Positions 48,980 to 59,767 of a DNA stretch of 64,000 nucleotides are shown here, piece after piece. Position numbers and translations under genes: made by a program. The notes beneath the pieces are model-generated. The model made no database searches. It had not been told where the DNA came from and worked only from the letters and a program-made list of their open reading frames with translations. Each line of letters starts with the position of its first letter. The first letter of the stretch is position 1. The DNA is from Lucinisca nassula (taxonomy: Eukaryota > Mollusca > Bivalvia > Lucinida > Lucinidae): positions 98,687,372-98,751,371 of the forward strand of contig OY757014.1 of NCBI GenBank assembly GCA_963580285.1, written 5' to 3'.

Positions 48980-51000
48980 CAACATTTTACACTGGATGTC
49001 TTGTCATCGCAACTCCTCCTACACTTTTAGACCGATCATTTGGAAACTTTGCATGTGCTTTCGCCATGGTATGAGGATGCGCATGTGGTTTGGACTTAAT
49101 CTTCAAATCAATTTTTGTCACTTTTTCCATATTGTGAACTTAGTCATTTTTAGTTATGCGATACGTACCTCTTGTCATCGCAACTCCTCTTACACTTTTA
49201 TACTGATCATTTGGAAACTTTGCATGTGCTTTCCCCTTGGTATGAGGATGCGCATGTGGTTTGGACTTAATCTTCGAATCAATTTTTGTCACTTTTTCCA
49301 TATTGTGAACTTAGTCATTTTTAGGTATGCGATACGTACCTCTTGTCATCGCAACTCCTCTTACACTTTTATACTGATCATTTGGAAACTTTGCATGTGC
49401 TTTCCCCTTGGTATGAGGATGCGCATGTGGTTTGGACTTAATCTTCGAATCAATTTTTGTCACTTTTTCCATATTGTGAACTTAGTCATTTTTAGGTATG
49501 CGATACGTACCTCTTGTCATCGCAACTCCTCTTACACTTTTATACTGATCATTTGGAAACTTTGCATGTGCTTTCCCCTTGGTATGAGGATGCGCATGTG
49601 GTTTGGACTTAATCTTCGAATCAATTTTTGTCACTTTTTCCATATTGTGAACTTAGTCATTTTTAGGTATGCGATACGTACCTCTTGTCATCGCAACTCC
49701 TCTTACACTTTTATACTGATCATTTGGAAACTTTGCATGTGCTTTCCCCTTGGTATGAGGATGCGCATGTGGTTTGGACTTAATCTTCGAATCAATTTTT
49801 GTCACTTTTTGTCGCACCTGCTTTAGCAGGAAGACATAGGCGTGCAAGTTTCCGTCCGTCCGTCCGTCCGTCCGTTCGTCCGTTCGTCCGTCCGTCCGTC
49901 CGTCCGTCAACATTTTACACTGGATGTCTTGTCATCGCAACTCCTCCTACACTTTTAGACCGATCATTTGGAAACTATGCATGTGCTTTCGCCATGGTAT
50001 GAGGATGCGCATGTGGTTTGGACTTAATCTTCGAATCAATTTTTGTCACTTTTTCCATATTGTGAACTTAGTCATTTTTAGGTATGCGATACGTACCTCT
50101 TGTCATCGCAACTCCTCTTGCAGTTTTATACCGATCATTTTGAAACTTTGCATGTGCTTTCGCCATGGTATGAGGATGTGCATGTGGTTTCGACATAATT
50201 TTCAGAATATTTTTTTCCGCTTTTTGCACATTATGAACTTAGCCATTTTTAAGCTTCATTTGATATACGATAGGCACCTCTTGTCATCGCAACTCCTCCT
50301 ACAGTTTCATACCGATTATTTTGAAACTTTGTGGGTGATTTTGCCATGCTATGAGGATGCGCATGTGGTTTGGACTTTATCTTCGGATAAATTTTTGTCA
50401 CTTTTTCCACATTGTGAACTTAGTCATTTTTAACCTTCGATTGATATATGATAGGTACCTCTTGTCATCGCAACTCCTCTTGCAGTTTTATACCGATCAT
50501 TTTGAAACTTTGCGTGTGCTTTCGCTATGGTATGAGGATGCGCATGTGGTTTGGACTTTATCGTCGGATCATTTTTTTTCACTTTTTCCACATTGTGAAC
50601 TTAAGTCATTTTTAACCTTCAATTGATATATGATAGGTACCTCTTGTCATCGCAACTCCTCTTGCAGTTTTATACCGATCATTTTGAAACTTTGCGTGTG
50701 CTTTCGCCATGGTATGAGGTTGTGCATGTGATTTCGACATAATTCTCAGAATATTTTTTTTTCACTTTTGCACATTGTGAACTTAGCCAATTTTAAGCTT
50801 TAGTTGATATACAATAGGTACCTCTTGTCATCGCAACTTCTCTTACAGTTTTATATTGATCATTTTAAAACTTTGTGTGTGTTTTTACCTATGGTATGAG
50901 GATGTGCATGTGGTTTTGACTTTATCTTGGGATCAATTTTTATCACTTTTTCCACATTGTGAACTTAGTCAGTTTTTTACCTCACATATATAGGCTATGG
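48980..51000 (+). repeat. Core tandem repeats of the Helentron-like element, 171 bp
   Basis: Landmark CGTACCTCTTGTCATCGCAA recurs at 49,164, 49,335, 49,506 and 49,677, each 171 bp apart, with copies nearly identical. From about 50,100 to 51,000 the copies are more diverged and slightly longer (AGGTACCTCTTGTCATCGCA at ~50,454, ~50,636 and ~50,816). Because 171 is divisible by three, a long frame stays open through 48,996-49,826; it is not a gene. Confidence 0.9.
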
Positions 51001-51601
51001 ATTCTTCTCAAAGCCCTATATTCATTTCTTCTGCCTTAAATAAACTTTTATTTTTTTGTGTGGGGCAGGTGGGGAGCAGGTGCGACATCAACTTCACCGA
51101 AGTTGAATTTCTGGTTTGGATGGTGATGTTCCTCGTGCGCCATCCTATGGCGTTTATATTTCGCAATTAATTCGATTTGCTAGAGTGTGTAGTCATGTAA
51201 CTGACTTCAACACTCGTAATAAATTATTGACGGCTAAACTCCTTAATCAGGGTTATCGGTACCATAAACTACGCAAAGCCTTTTCAAAATTTTATAGACG
51301 CCATTCTGATTTAATTTCAAAATTCAATATTGGACTTAAATCTCTTCTGCAACAAGGTCTATCGGAACCCGAATTTTATGGTGACTTAGTATATAAATTC
51401 AGAAAAATATATAACCGCAATGACTTCAGCACCCAATTCCGTAAAATCATTCTTCGATATAAAAAGATTGGGTACAACATGGATATTATACGACAGACTG
51501 AATGCGTGGTAGTTAACTCAATCACGGTTGGAAACTTTGCTTCCCTCTTTAATTGCACGCCGGTGGGTCAGGCCTCAGATTCTATGACGGCTCCAACGTA
51601 A

Positions 51602-52160
51602 AGACTTATTGAAAATTAGAGAGATAATGTTGGTTGGTGCCTGATGCTCTGTCTCTGGTCGGGCTCATCGGAGTCTAACTGTTGGTTTTCTTTTGCTCCA
51701 GCGTTTCGGTGGTTTCTTGCTGTCGAGTCCTCACCGTTTTCTCACCTCTGTGGTTCTTTGATTTTTGTGTTCACGGAGATGTTGCACTGATGAGTTAGGA
51801 GGCCTTCATGCGGACTGAACAAATTATTTGTCTAAATCGCGACGGAAGTAAGGGCGAGGATTGTAGCCACGTAAAATCGATTTAAGCCCCCCAGTGGAAA
51901 TCTTCCACTGACCGTTCCAAGGCGGCTCTTCTGTGGCGATTTATTTATGTTGTTGTTTGTTACTTACTGTGTGTATCACTTGTGTCTTTTGGTTTTGGAT
52001 GGCCATATGGCCATTTTGTGGGAAAGTAACTGTCCTTCCTTTGTTTAGGTTTCCACTATGGTCTGGTCGCTTAATGTTTGTATTTCTTTCCCTTTGGTGT
52101 CTTTTATGGGTGGAGTAAGTTAATTGTATCAATTCCTGATCTTTGTTTTACTTCTACTTT
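51602..52160 (+). mobile_element. 3' untranslated region of the Naiad-type element
   Basis: Runs from the TAA at 51,601 to CTTCTACTTT at 52,151-52,160. Two other places carry its 3' portion, ending at the same CTTCTACTTT: 6,002-6,342 and 54,558-54,612, both flanked by target duplications. This marks 52,160 as the true 3' end. The stretch contains a perfect palindrome ATGGCCATATGGCCAT and a hammerhead-like sequence at 51,781-51,843. Confidence 0.8.
51781..51843 (+). ncRNA. Hammerhead-like sequence in the retroelement 3' region
   Basis: GTTGCA then CTGATGAG (51,787), a possible stem II (GTT..GAC around an 18-nt loop), GAAC where GAAAC is expected, a possible stem III CAAAT/ATTTG, GTC ending at 51,832, then TAAATC and GCGAC, which can pair with GTTGC. 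One core A is missing and stem I has a bulge, so it is at best a decayed ribozyme. Penelope-like elements are known to carry hammerheads, which makes the resemblance worth recording. Confidence 0.4.
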
Positions 52161-52236
52161 GTCCACGCCATTTTCTTTTCTTTTTTTTTTCTCAATTTTA
52201 TGTTTGTTCTCAACAATCACTGACCAGTAACTGACC

Positions 52237-52284
52237 AAAATAGAAGTGAAGGCAATGATCAGGAATCGATACAATTAACCCACA
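52237..52284 (-). repeat. Inverted copy of the retroelement 3' terminus
   Basis: TAGAAGTGAAGGCAATGATC and GAATCGATACAATTAACCCA form the reverse complement of the last ~50 bp of the Naiad-type element (52,105-52,157), with several mismatches. The pair could form a hairpin across an ~80-bp loop. Confidence 0.7.
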
Positions 52285-52729
52285 ACTAGTATGGAGGGTG
52301 GTTTTTTTTGGGACAATTGTTTTTCATCCCCACACCCACAATACTGTGGGGCCCACCTACCCCCGGGTGGGCCCCACCTAGAGGGGTGCAATAGAATAAA
52401 ATTTTTGTCCCAAACATCTACCACCGAGACGAGCTCCATTCAGCAATTTAAATCTCCCAAACCCAAAACAATTCCACACAACTATCCCCCTCGCGTCCCT
52501 CACACCCACTCGGTAGGGCCCGCCCCACCCCAGGTGAAAAAAGCTTGGGCAAAATCAATGGGCTCTTATGTGCTAATTCGCGAGAATGAAAAGGACGGCG
52601 TGTGATATATGTACTCGCCGGTCGTGACCAGCCTGCGCTCTTTTAAGCTCGCCAGCAAGAAATATTCAGCTGCCACTGTGACCAGTTTTGTCCAACTCTT
52701 CCAACAGCTTGGTACGGACCGTCATTAAC
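52285..52729. other. Unrecognised segment with GGGGCCC-rich part
   Basis: GGGACAATTGTTTTTCATCC and CTGTGGGGCCCACC resemble the segment at ~2,370-2,420 of the first insertion, and GACCAGCCTGCGCTC at ~52,629 is the reverse of a string at ~2,326, so the two places may share an unknown repeat. No gene recognised. Confidence 0.45.
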
Positions 52730-53259
52730 GCCTCGTCTGAAACAACTTCTTTTTTTCGTCTTCTGATATACCAGCAGTCCCTTTCTGGGGCTTACGAATT
52801 TATTCTTTCATCTAATTGAACTTGTCGATTTCACACAGAATCAGGCGAAATTCTGTTTCAGATATATATTATCGTCGTTCAGCGCGATAGAAATGCTGTC
52901 CGTGATTGAGTTCAGTTTTGACTCAGCCAAGATACGAATTTCGTCGTGTTTTTTGGCTTTTGTTTTGGAGTTTCCGGCCAATAAATTTCCCACCAACACC
53001 TAGCAATCGCTCCAGCTCGAAGGCCAAGGGCGATAGGCGCCGCGATGATAGTTGACAAGAGCCCGACTCCAGAAGCAGCGAGCCCTACGCTAGTCGAAGT
53101 AAGCGCGGTATCCATCCCATCAACAACATTAGCCCCACGTCTGTATTTCTTGTACAGCGAGGCTCTGAAGTCTCGTTCTTTTTCGGGACGGAATTTGACC
53201 TCGGCCACGTGCTGAAGGCGGTGTTTGTCTCCAGTATCAAGTGGTGGATAGAGAGTCAT
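52730..53259 (-). pseudogene. Unknown invertebrate protein, frameshifted
   Basis: An open frame from 53,259 down to 52,912 encodes 115 residues, with a charged start (RLQHVAEVKFRPEKERDFRA), then SLYKKYRRGANVVDGMDTAL and a glycine/alanine-rich hydrophobic segment (GLAASGVGLLSTIIAAPIAL) that could be one membrane-spanning helix. After it the frame shifts: the next frame reads KAKKHDEIRILAESKLNSIT, then another stop and further pieces (EFRLILCEIDKFN). It resembles an uncharacterised protein family seen repeatedly in invertebrate genomes and possibly tied to mobile elements; I know of no function. Upstream of the ATG the ~165-bp repeat array begins within 40 bp. Confidence 0.55.
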
Positions 53260-54557
53260 AGTACTAATATGATCTAACCATTCGCTCTAAATGAATATCA
53301 GAAGGCCGAGAACTATAATATTTAGTATGCAGCTTCGTTTAAAAGACCTGTTCCAAGATCGTTCAAATGACAGCCTGGGCCAAATTGTCCCTGGGACCGG
53401 GACCTGTTTGGTTTACATAGACTTATAAAGGGAAAAAACCTTTAAAATCTTCTCAACTGAAATCAGAGGGCCCTGGCCTTTGCTGTTTGTTACACAGCTT
53501 CCTCTAGTGGACTCCTGCCGAGACTGTTAAAATTATAACCATAGGACCAAAATGACCTCGCGTAGACGCCCACATATTTTACATAGACTTACATAGGGAA
53601 AACCTTTAAAATCTTCTTGTCTGAAACCAGCTCAGATCTATGATATTTGGTATGTAGCTTCGCCCAATGGACATATACCAGAGTTACATAAAATTATAGC
53701 CCAGGGGGGGGGGGGGGCAAAATTGGCACCGCCCTAGAGGTCACATGTTTTACATAGACCCTTATAGGGAAAAACCTTAAAATCTTTTTGTGTGAAACCA
53801 GAAGGACCTGAATTATTATATTTGGCATGTAGCTTCACCCAATGAACTTCTACCGTGATCGTTCAAATTACAGCCCTGGGGTCATAAATGACCCTGGGAC
53901 CGAGCCTGTTTGTTATACATACAGACTTATAATAGGGAAAAACTTTAAAAATCTTCTCATCTGAAACCAGATGGTCAAGGCCTTTGATATTTTGTTCATA
54001 GCTTTGTCTGCCAAGTCTGTTCAAATTATAACCATGGGACCAAAATGGCCCGGTCAGAGGGCCACATGTTTTACATAGACTTATATACGGAAAACATTTA
54101 AAAACCTTCTTGTCTGAAACCAGAAGGCCCACATCTTTGATACTTAGTATGTAGCTCCACTTAATGGACCTCTACAAAAGTTACACAAATTAAAGCCTTT
54201 GACTCAAAATTTGCCCCACCGTAAGGGTCACATGTTTAACGTAGACCCCTATATGGAAAACCATTGAAATCTTCTTTTGTGAAACCAGAAGGCCATGGTC
54301 TATGATATCTGGTAATGGACCTTCAACAAGATTGTTTAAATTACAGCCCGGGAGACACAAATGGCCCTAGGACCGGGGCCTGTTTTACATAGATATGTAT
54401 AGGAAATACTAATCTGAAACCAGAAGACCAAGGGCTTTGGTATTTGGTACACAGCTTCGTCTAGTGGGCTCCTGCCAAAACTGTTCAAATTATTAGCCTG
54501 GGACCAAAAGGGAACCGCTTAGTGGGTCATATGTTTTACATAGACTTATATTAGGAA

Positions 54558-54612
54558 GTAAGTGGAGTAAGTTAATTGTATCAATTCCTGATCTTTGTTT
54601 TACTTCTACTTT
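54558..54612 (+). mobile_element. 55-bp Penelope-like 3' end insertion with 12-bp target duplication
   Basis: Only the last 55 bp of the retroelement 3' region, from GTAAGTGGAGTAAGTTAATT to CTTCTACTTT. TTATATTAGGAA stands on both sides (54,546-54,557 and 54,613-54,624), a perfect 12-bp target duplication in the ~165-bp repeat. This is an extreme 5' truncation and shows the 3' end used for integration. Confidence 0.9.
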
Positions 54613-56949
54613 TTATATTAGGAAAACCTTGTAAAGTATTCTTGTCTGAAACCAGAAGGCCCAGAACCATGATATTTGGCATGTAACCTAATCTAATTGA
54701 CCTTTAACAAAGGTATCCAAATTACAGCCCTTGGAGACGAGGGCCTGTTTGTTTTACTTAGACTTATATAGCGAACAACCTTTAAAATATACTCTGAAAC
54801 CAGAAGGCCAATACCGTTGATATTTGGTACACTGATTATAACCCTTGGGCCAAAAATTAGGGCTTATGTTTTACATAGACTTATATAGGGAAACATTAAA
54901 AAATATTCTTGTCTGAAACTAGAGGTCCCAGGTCTTTGATATTTTGTCCATGATTGTAGCCTCAGCCAAAGTTATATAAAATATAGGCGGGTCAAATTGG
55001 CTCCGCCCTAGCGGTCACATGTTTTACATAGACTCTTATAGGAAAAAATCTTTAAAATTCTACTTGTGTGAAACGAGAAGGCCCGGAACTATGATATTAA
55101 GTATGTAGCTTAACCTAATGGATCTCTACCAAAGTTATACAAATTATAGCCCTGGGGTCAAAATTGGCCCCGCCTTAAGGGTCAAATATTTACATATTTA
55201 TATAGGGAAATCGTTTTATTAATCTTCTAGTCTCAAGCCAGAAGCCCCAGGACTTTGATATTTGGCATGTAGCTTCACCTAATGGACCTTTATCCAAGGT
55301 GTACAAGTTATCGCCCTGGGGTAAAAGTGGCCCTGCCCTAAGGATCACATTTTATACATAGACCGTTATAGAAAAAAAATCTTTAAAATCTTCTTGTGTA
55401 AAACCAGAAGGCCCAGAACTATGATGTTTGGTACCTAACTTCATTCAAAGGACCTGAACTAAGATTGTTCAACTGACAGCCGGGGGCAAAAATGGCCCTG
55501 GGACCGGGTCTGTTAGTTTTAGATAGACGTATAAAGAGAAAAAACTTTAAAAATCCTCTCATTTGAAACCAGAAGGCCAAGGGCTTTGCTATTTGGTACA
55601 CAGCTTCGTCTAGTGGACCATGCCAAGACTGTTTAAATTATAACAACAGGGCCAAATGACCCCGCCTAGACGCCAATATGTTTTACATAGACTTATATAG
55701 GGAAAACCTTTAAAAATCTTTTTGTCTGAAACCAGCCCAGGTCTTTGATATTTGGTATGTAACTTGATCTAATGGACCTCTACGAAACTTACACAAATTA
55801 TAGCCCTGGGTCGAAATTGGCCCCGCCATAGTTAGCCACATGTTTTACAAAGTTTTTTTATAGGGAAAAAACTTTAAATCTTGTGTGAAACCAGAAGGCC
55901 TTGAACTAAGATATTTGGTATGTAGTTTAATTAAGTGGACCTCTACCATTATTGTTCAATTACAGCCCTGGGGCCATAAATGACCCTTGGACCGGGCCTG
56001 CTTATTTAACATACAGACTTATCAAGGGGAAAACTTTAAATATATTCTCATCTGAAACCAGACTGCAAAAGGTATTTGATATTTTGTTCATAGCTTTGTC
56101 TGCCAAGACTTTCAAATTATAACCCTGGAACCATAAATGACCCCGCCCAGAGGGCCACATGTTTTACATATACTTATATAGGGAAAACATTAAAAAAATT
56201 CTTGACTGACACCGGAAGGTCCAATCTTTGATATTTTGTATGTAATGGACCTCTACCAAAGTTACACAATTTATAATTCTGAGGCCAAAATTGGCCCCAC
56301 CCTAAGGGTCGCCTGTTTAAGATTGACCCTTACAGGGAAAACCTTTAAAATCTTCTTTGGTGAAACCAAAAGGCCATGAACTATGATATATGGTAATGGA
56401 CCTCCAACTAGATTGTTCAAATTATAGCCCCGGACACACAAATGGCCCTAGGACCGGGGCCTGTTTGTCTTACATAGATAATATATATATGGAAAAATCT
56501 TGGAAAAAACATATTCTCATCTGAAACCAGAAGGCCAAGGGCCTTGATATTTGGTACACAGCTCCGTCTAGGGGGGCCCTCCCAAGATTGTTCAAATTAT
56601 AAGACTGGGGCCAAAATGGCGCCGCTTAGGGGGTACATGTTTTATGTAGACTTATATTGGGAAAACCTTTAAAAGTATTCTTGTCTGAGACTAGAAGACC
56701 CAGAACTATAGTATTTGGTATGTAACTTAATCTAATTGACCTCTAACAAGATTGTTCCAATTACAGCCCTTGTAGACCAGGGCCTGCTTGTTTTACATAG
56801 ACATATAAAGGGGAAAACCATTAAAATATTCTCTGAAACCACAAGGCCAATGCCTTTGATATTTAGTACATAGCTTCAACTAGTGGACCCCTGCCAAGCC
56901 TGTTCAAATTATAACCCTGGGGCCAAAATTGGGTGCACATGTTATACAC

Positions 56950-57354
56950 AGAGGATCTTACATGAGTGTTCATGTATTATTGAATTTATTAAACGAGTTG
57001 AGGAAAAGGGATAAAATGCGAGGCTTTGCCGAGCATTTTATCCCTTCCCCTCAACGAGCTTAATATATAAAGCCTCGCATTTTATTCTTTACCCTCAACG
57101 AGTTTAATAAATTCAATAATACATGAGCACGAATGCAAGATTCTATTTATCATATGACATTTAAAACGCATTTTATTCACGATGTTTACAAAAATGTCAA
57201 TATTCCGCCGTAAGTAAACGCGACGTCGTTAAGGACGTCGTACATGTAACGTTACGGGACGTATCTAGCTAATTTGCATATTTAATCCACTAGTGGATTA
57301 TCGAAAATATTACATGACATTATTACACTCTCAGACGCAACGTCATATGATAAA
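56950..57354. mobile_element. GAGGATCTTACA palindromic element, copy 1
   Basis: Starts AGAGGATCTTACATGAGTG and ends GACGTCATATGATAAA. It holds two nested inverted repeats around GGGATAAAATGCGAGGCTTT, then a CpG-containing stretch (GTAAACGCGACGTCGTTAAG). The same sequence recurs at 59,036-59,405 with few changes. It is inserted in the ~165-bp repeat. No coding capacity. Confidence 0.8.
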
Positions 57355-57850
57355 CAGACTTATGTAGGAAAAAACCTTTAAAAATATTCTTGTCTGAAAC
57401 CAGAGGGCCCAGAGTTTTGATATTTTGTACATGGTTGTAGCATCTACCAAAGTTATATAAAATATAGCTATGGGGTCAAAATTGGCTCCATCCTAGGGGT
57501 CACATGCTTTACGTAGACTCTTATATGAAAAAACCTTTAAAAACCTTCTTGTGGGAAACCAGAAGGCCAGGAACTATGATGTTTAGTATGAAGCTTCACC
57601 TAATGAACCGCTACCAAATATATACAAATTATAGCCCTGGAGTCAAAATTGGCCCCGCCCTAAGGGTCAAATGTTTAATACTTACATACGGAAAATGTTT
57701 AAATAATCTTCTTGTCTGAAACCTAATGAACCAGGTCTTTGATATTTGGTATGTCACTTCACCTAATGGACCTTTACCAAATGTATTCAAATTATAGCCC
57801 TGGGGCCAAAATTGTTCCCGCCCTATGAGTCACACAATATACATAGACCC

Positions 57851-58127
57851 ATTACGAAAACACGCCTATACAAATACATTGTCATTTTTTAGCCCAAAAT
57901 GGAAATTTTAAGATGAAAAATTGTGATTTTTTTCTTATTGCTGCTCAAAACATAGACTGTGCGGACTCGATAGAACCGCCTCGACGAGGCGGTTCTATCG
58001 AGTATCCAAAATCTATGCTTTTAACCAGATATAAGGAAAATACTGTTTACCCCTGCAAACCCCAGTTTTCCTATATAAAAGTGGGGTTTGAGGGGGTCAA
58101 AATTATATAGGCATGTTTTCGTGATGC
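57851..58127. mobile_element. Palindromic MITE, second complete copy
   Basis: Terminal inverted repeats ATTACGAAAACACGCCTATA / TATAGGCATGTTTTCGTGAT and central hairpin GATAGAACCGCCTC-GAC-GAGGCGGTTCTATC. Compared with 44,063-44,341 the hairpin arms have changed in step (GATAGAACC for GTTAGAACC on both arms), which keeps the pairing. Inserted in the ~165-bp repeat. Confidence 0.85.
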
Positions 58128-58197
58128 GTTATAGGTAAAACCGTTAAACATCTTCTTGTGTGAAACCAAGAGGCCCAGAACTATGACACTTGGTACG

Positions 58198-58489
58198 TTT
58201 GCTTGATTTGAGGTTTAACGTCCCCGTCAACACTGTAAAGGTCATTTTAGAGACGTTGCTTCCAATTTTGTGGGACTGTTACCCGGCGTTGAGATGAAAT
58301 TACATCTCCATCCCTGCCGCCCAATGAAACCAAAAGGGTTTATAAGCATGGACGGGCCGACTCGCACCGCTTTGCCTGGGCAGGCTTAGATCCTCTAAGC
58401 GGTTTACCAGTACTCGCGTGCGGGTCGGTTTCAGCTCTGCGTGGAAGCATCATGCAGCCTTTTTATTTCTTCAAGCCCCAATGGGCTAT
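58198..58489 (+). mobile_element. GTTTAACGTCC SINE-like element, complete reference copy
   Basis: 292 bp, from TTTGCTTGATTTGAGGTTTA to CAAGCCCCAATGGGCTAT, flanked by a perfect 10-bp target duplication ACTTGGTACG (58,188-58,197 and 58,490-58,499). It contains the hairpin GCTTAG-ATCCT-CTAAGC near 58,384-58,400. No A or B box of RNA polymerase III was recognised. The 10-bp duplication suggests retroposition or a DNA transposon with that target size. Confidence 0.87.
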
Positions 58490-58840
58490 ACTTGGTACGT
58501 AGCTTCATTTAAAGGACCTGTTCCAAGGTTGTTCAAATGACAGCCGGGGGCAAAATGGCCCTGGGACGGGGGCCTATTTGTTTTACATAGACTTATAAAT
58601 GGAAAACCTTTAAAAGTCTTCTTATCTGAAACCAGAAAACCAAGGCCTTTGCTATTTGGTAAACAGCTTCGTCTAGTTGAACGAAGCCAAGGCTTTTCAA
58701 ATTATAACCATAGGACCAAAATGACCCCGCCTAGACACCCACATGTTTTACAAAGACTCATATAGGGAAAACCGTTAAAACGTCTTGTCTGAAACCAGAA
58801 GGCCCATTCAGTATTATGTATGTAAATCTAATAGCTCAGG

Positions 58841-59035
58841 TGGGCGATATGGGACCATATTGATACTCTTGTTTTTTCTGAGCTGTTAATTCCATGGATT
58901 TGATCTGTTATAATAAACGATCCACGTAGTGGGAATGCAAATTCTACCGTAAGTTTATCTGGTACTATGAAGACTATGAATAGATTGCGAGAGAATGCTG
59001 ACTAATCCAAGTTATCGCTGAATGTGCATACTTTA
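58841..59035. other. Spacer without recognised features
   Basis: Sequence unlike any repeat elsewhere in the window; nothing supported. Confidence 0.5.
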
Positions 59036-59405
59036 TAGAGGATCTTACATGAGTGTTCATGTATTATTGAATTTATTAAACGAGTTGCGGAAAAGGGATA
59101 AAATGCAAAATGCGAGGCTTTTCCGAGCATTTTATCCCTTTTCCTCAACGAGTTTAATAAATGCAATAATACATGAGCACGAATGCAAGATTCTATTTAT
59201 CATATGACATTTAAAACGCATTTTATTCACGATTGTTTACAAAAATGTCAATATTCCGCCGTTAGTAAACGCGACGTCGTTAAGGATGTCGTACATGTAA
59301 CGTTACGGGACGTATCTAGCTAATTTGCATATTTAATCCACTAGTGGCTTATCGAAAATATTACACGGCGTTATTACACTCTCAGACGCGACGTCATATG
59401 ATAAA
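59036..59405. mobile_element. GAGGATCTTACA palindromic element, copy 2
   Basis: TAGAGGATCTTACATGAGTG to CGACGTCATATGATAAA, closely matching 56,950-57,354 but lacking one of the inner inverted segments. Confidence 0.8.
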
Positions 59406-59767
59406 TATCATTTTCCCACTGCAGATCACTTTTTATATCTGCAAGATTTCAGTAAACGGCTTGAGATTGTCAATTATCCATTATACTACACACCGCACGT
59501 TAAAATAGACAAATAAGTAAATAAAATTAAGACATTATGTTTTTGCAATAAAGAATTTTATCATTCAACCAGTATGGCATTGGATAATCAGAACGTCTGT
59601 TTGGTTTCCATTGGCGTCGCCGGTCAACGCGCGTTAAGTTTGGCGGCGACGTCATTTTAGCACGACGGCTAGTTCACAATGACATCAGTTACGCCATGAC
59701 CCTCTGACGTCATCTAATATTCTAACATGCGACGTTCACGTCGCTTAAAGTAAGATAAACAAAGCAA
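59406..59767. other. AT-rich spacer with CpG-containing part
   Basis: No gene recognised. Part of 59,610-59,760 (CAACGCGCGTTAAG, GACGTCA twice) has the CpG style of the neighbouring palindromic elements and may be a remnant of one. Confidence 0.4.

Larger units (their letters stand above)
48855..51114 (+). mobile_element. Helentron-like (pearl-type) non-autonomous element
   Basis: Inserted in the T run of the reverse transcriptase gene. The 5' end GTCGCACCTGCT (48,855-48,866) is matched by an inverted copy AGCAGGTGCGAC at 51,075-51,086, which is not terminal but ~30 bp inside the 3' end. The 5' end also forms a hairpin (CCTGCT-TT-AGCAGG). The 3' end carries a hairpin AACTTC-ACC-GAAGTT (51,090-51,104) followed by CTGG (51,111-51,114). 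Asymmetric inverted repeats, a 3' hairpin, a CTRR-like end, T/T insertion, a (GTCC)n tract and internal tandem repeats are the layout of Helentron-associated elements, including bivalve pearls. No transposase is encoded. A second 5' end lies at 49,811. Confidence 0.82.
45361..51601 (+). pseudogene. Naiad-type Penelope-like retroelement, degenerate
   Basis: One broken gene with the permuted order of Naiad elements: Cys cluster, GIY-YIG endonuclease, linker, reverse transcriptase, C-terminal domain. CNAKRCRCC (~45,511) precedes LIYLIT and YVGQT (45,682-45,696), the two halves of the GIY-YIG core. After a long linker come PADKAANNVVVV (~47,800), motif A with catalytic Asp in STYDFSTLYTTLPH (Asp at 48,257), motif B IPMGTNCAP (~48,512) and motif C YLDD (48,641-48,652); all three catalytic Asp remain. 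NFPF at 48,842-48,853 continues, after an insertion, as LDGDVPRAPSYGVYISQL from 51,116 to a TAA at 51,599-51,601. Damage: in-frame TGA at 45,622, 45,655, 46,105 and 47,836, an 889-bp tandem duplication, a 1-bp deletion near 47,365, an extra A near 48,028, and the 2.26-kb insertion. The 5' start is unclear. Confidence 0.88.
53298..58840 (+). repeat. Diverged ~160-170-bp tandem repeat family
   Basis: More than 25 degenerate units. Consensus landmarks: TGTTTTACATAGACTTATAT, GGGAAAACCTTTAAAATCTT, TTGTCTGAAACCAGAAGGCC, TGATATTTGGTATGTAGCTT, ATGGACCTCTACCAA and AAATTATAGCCCTGGGGTCA. Intervals between successive ACATAGAC marks are mostly 150-170 bp (53,411; 53,576; 53,748; 54,068...). Copies differ heavily, so amplification is old. 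Four younger insertions sit in it: 54,558, 56,950, 57,851 and 58,198. Confidence 0.88.

Noticed and set aside
48764..48985. Minus-strand frame rich in TDGR repeats
   Set aside because: It is a reading of the GTCC/GTTC microsatellite in the Helentron-like element.
49164..49680. 171-bp repeat taken as alpha satellite because of its length
   Set aside because: Sequence is unrelated to primate alpha satellite; the length match is a coincidence, and the repeat is internal to a transposon.
48996..49826. Long open frame (276 codons) with a 57-residue repeat
   Set aside because: The frame stays open only because the underlying repeat is 171 bp, a multiple of three. It lies entirely within non-coding core repeats and a second 5' end of the transposon.
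45361..52160. Endonuclease upstream of the reverse transcriptase explained as the tail of another head-to-tail Penelope copy
   Set aside because: The endonuclease and linker continue in one reading frame (interrupted by TGA only) into the reverse transcriptase, and no second endonuclease follows it, so the permuted Naiad order fits better.
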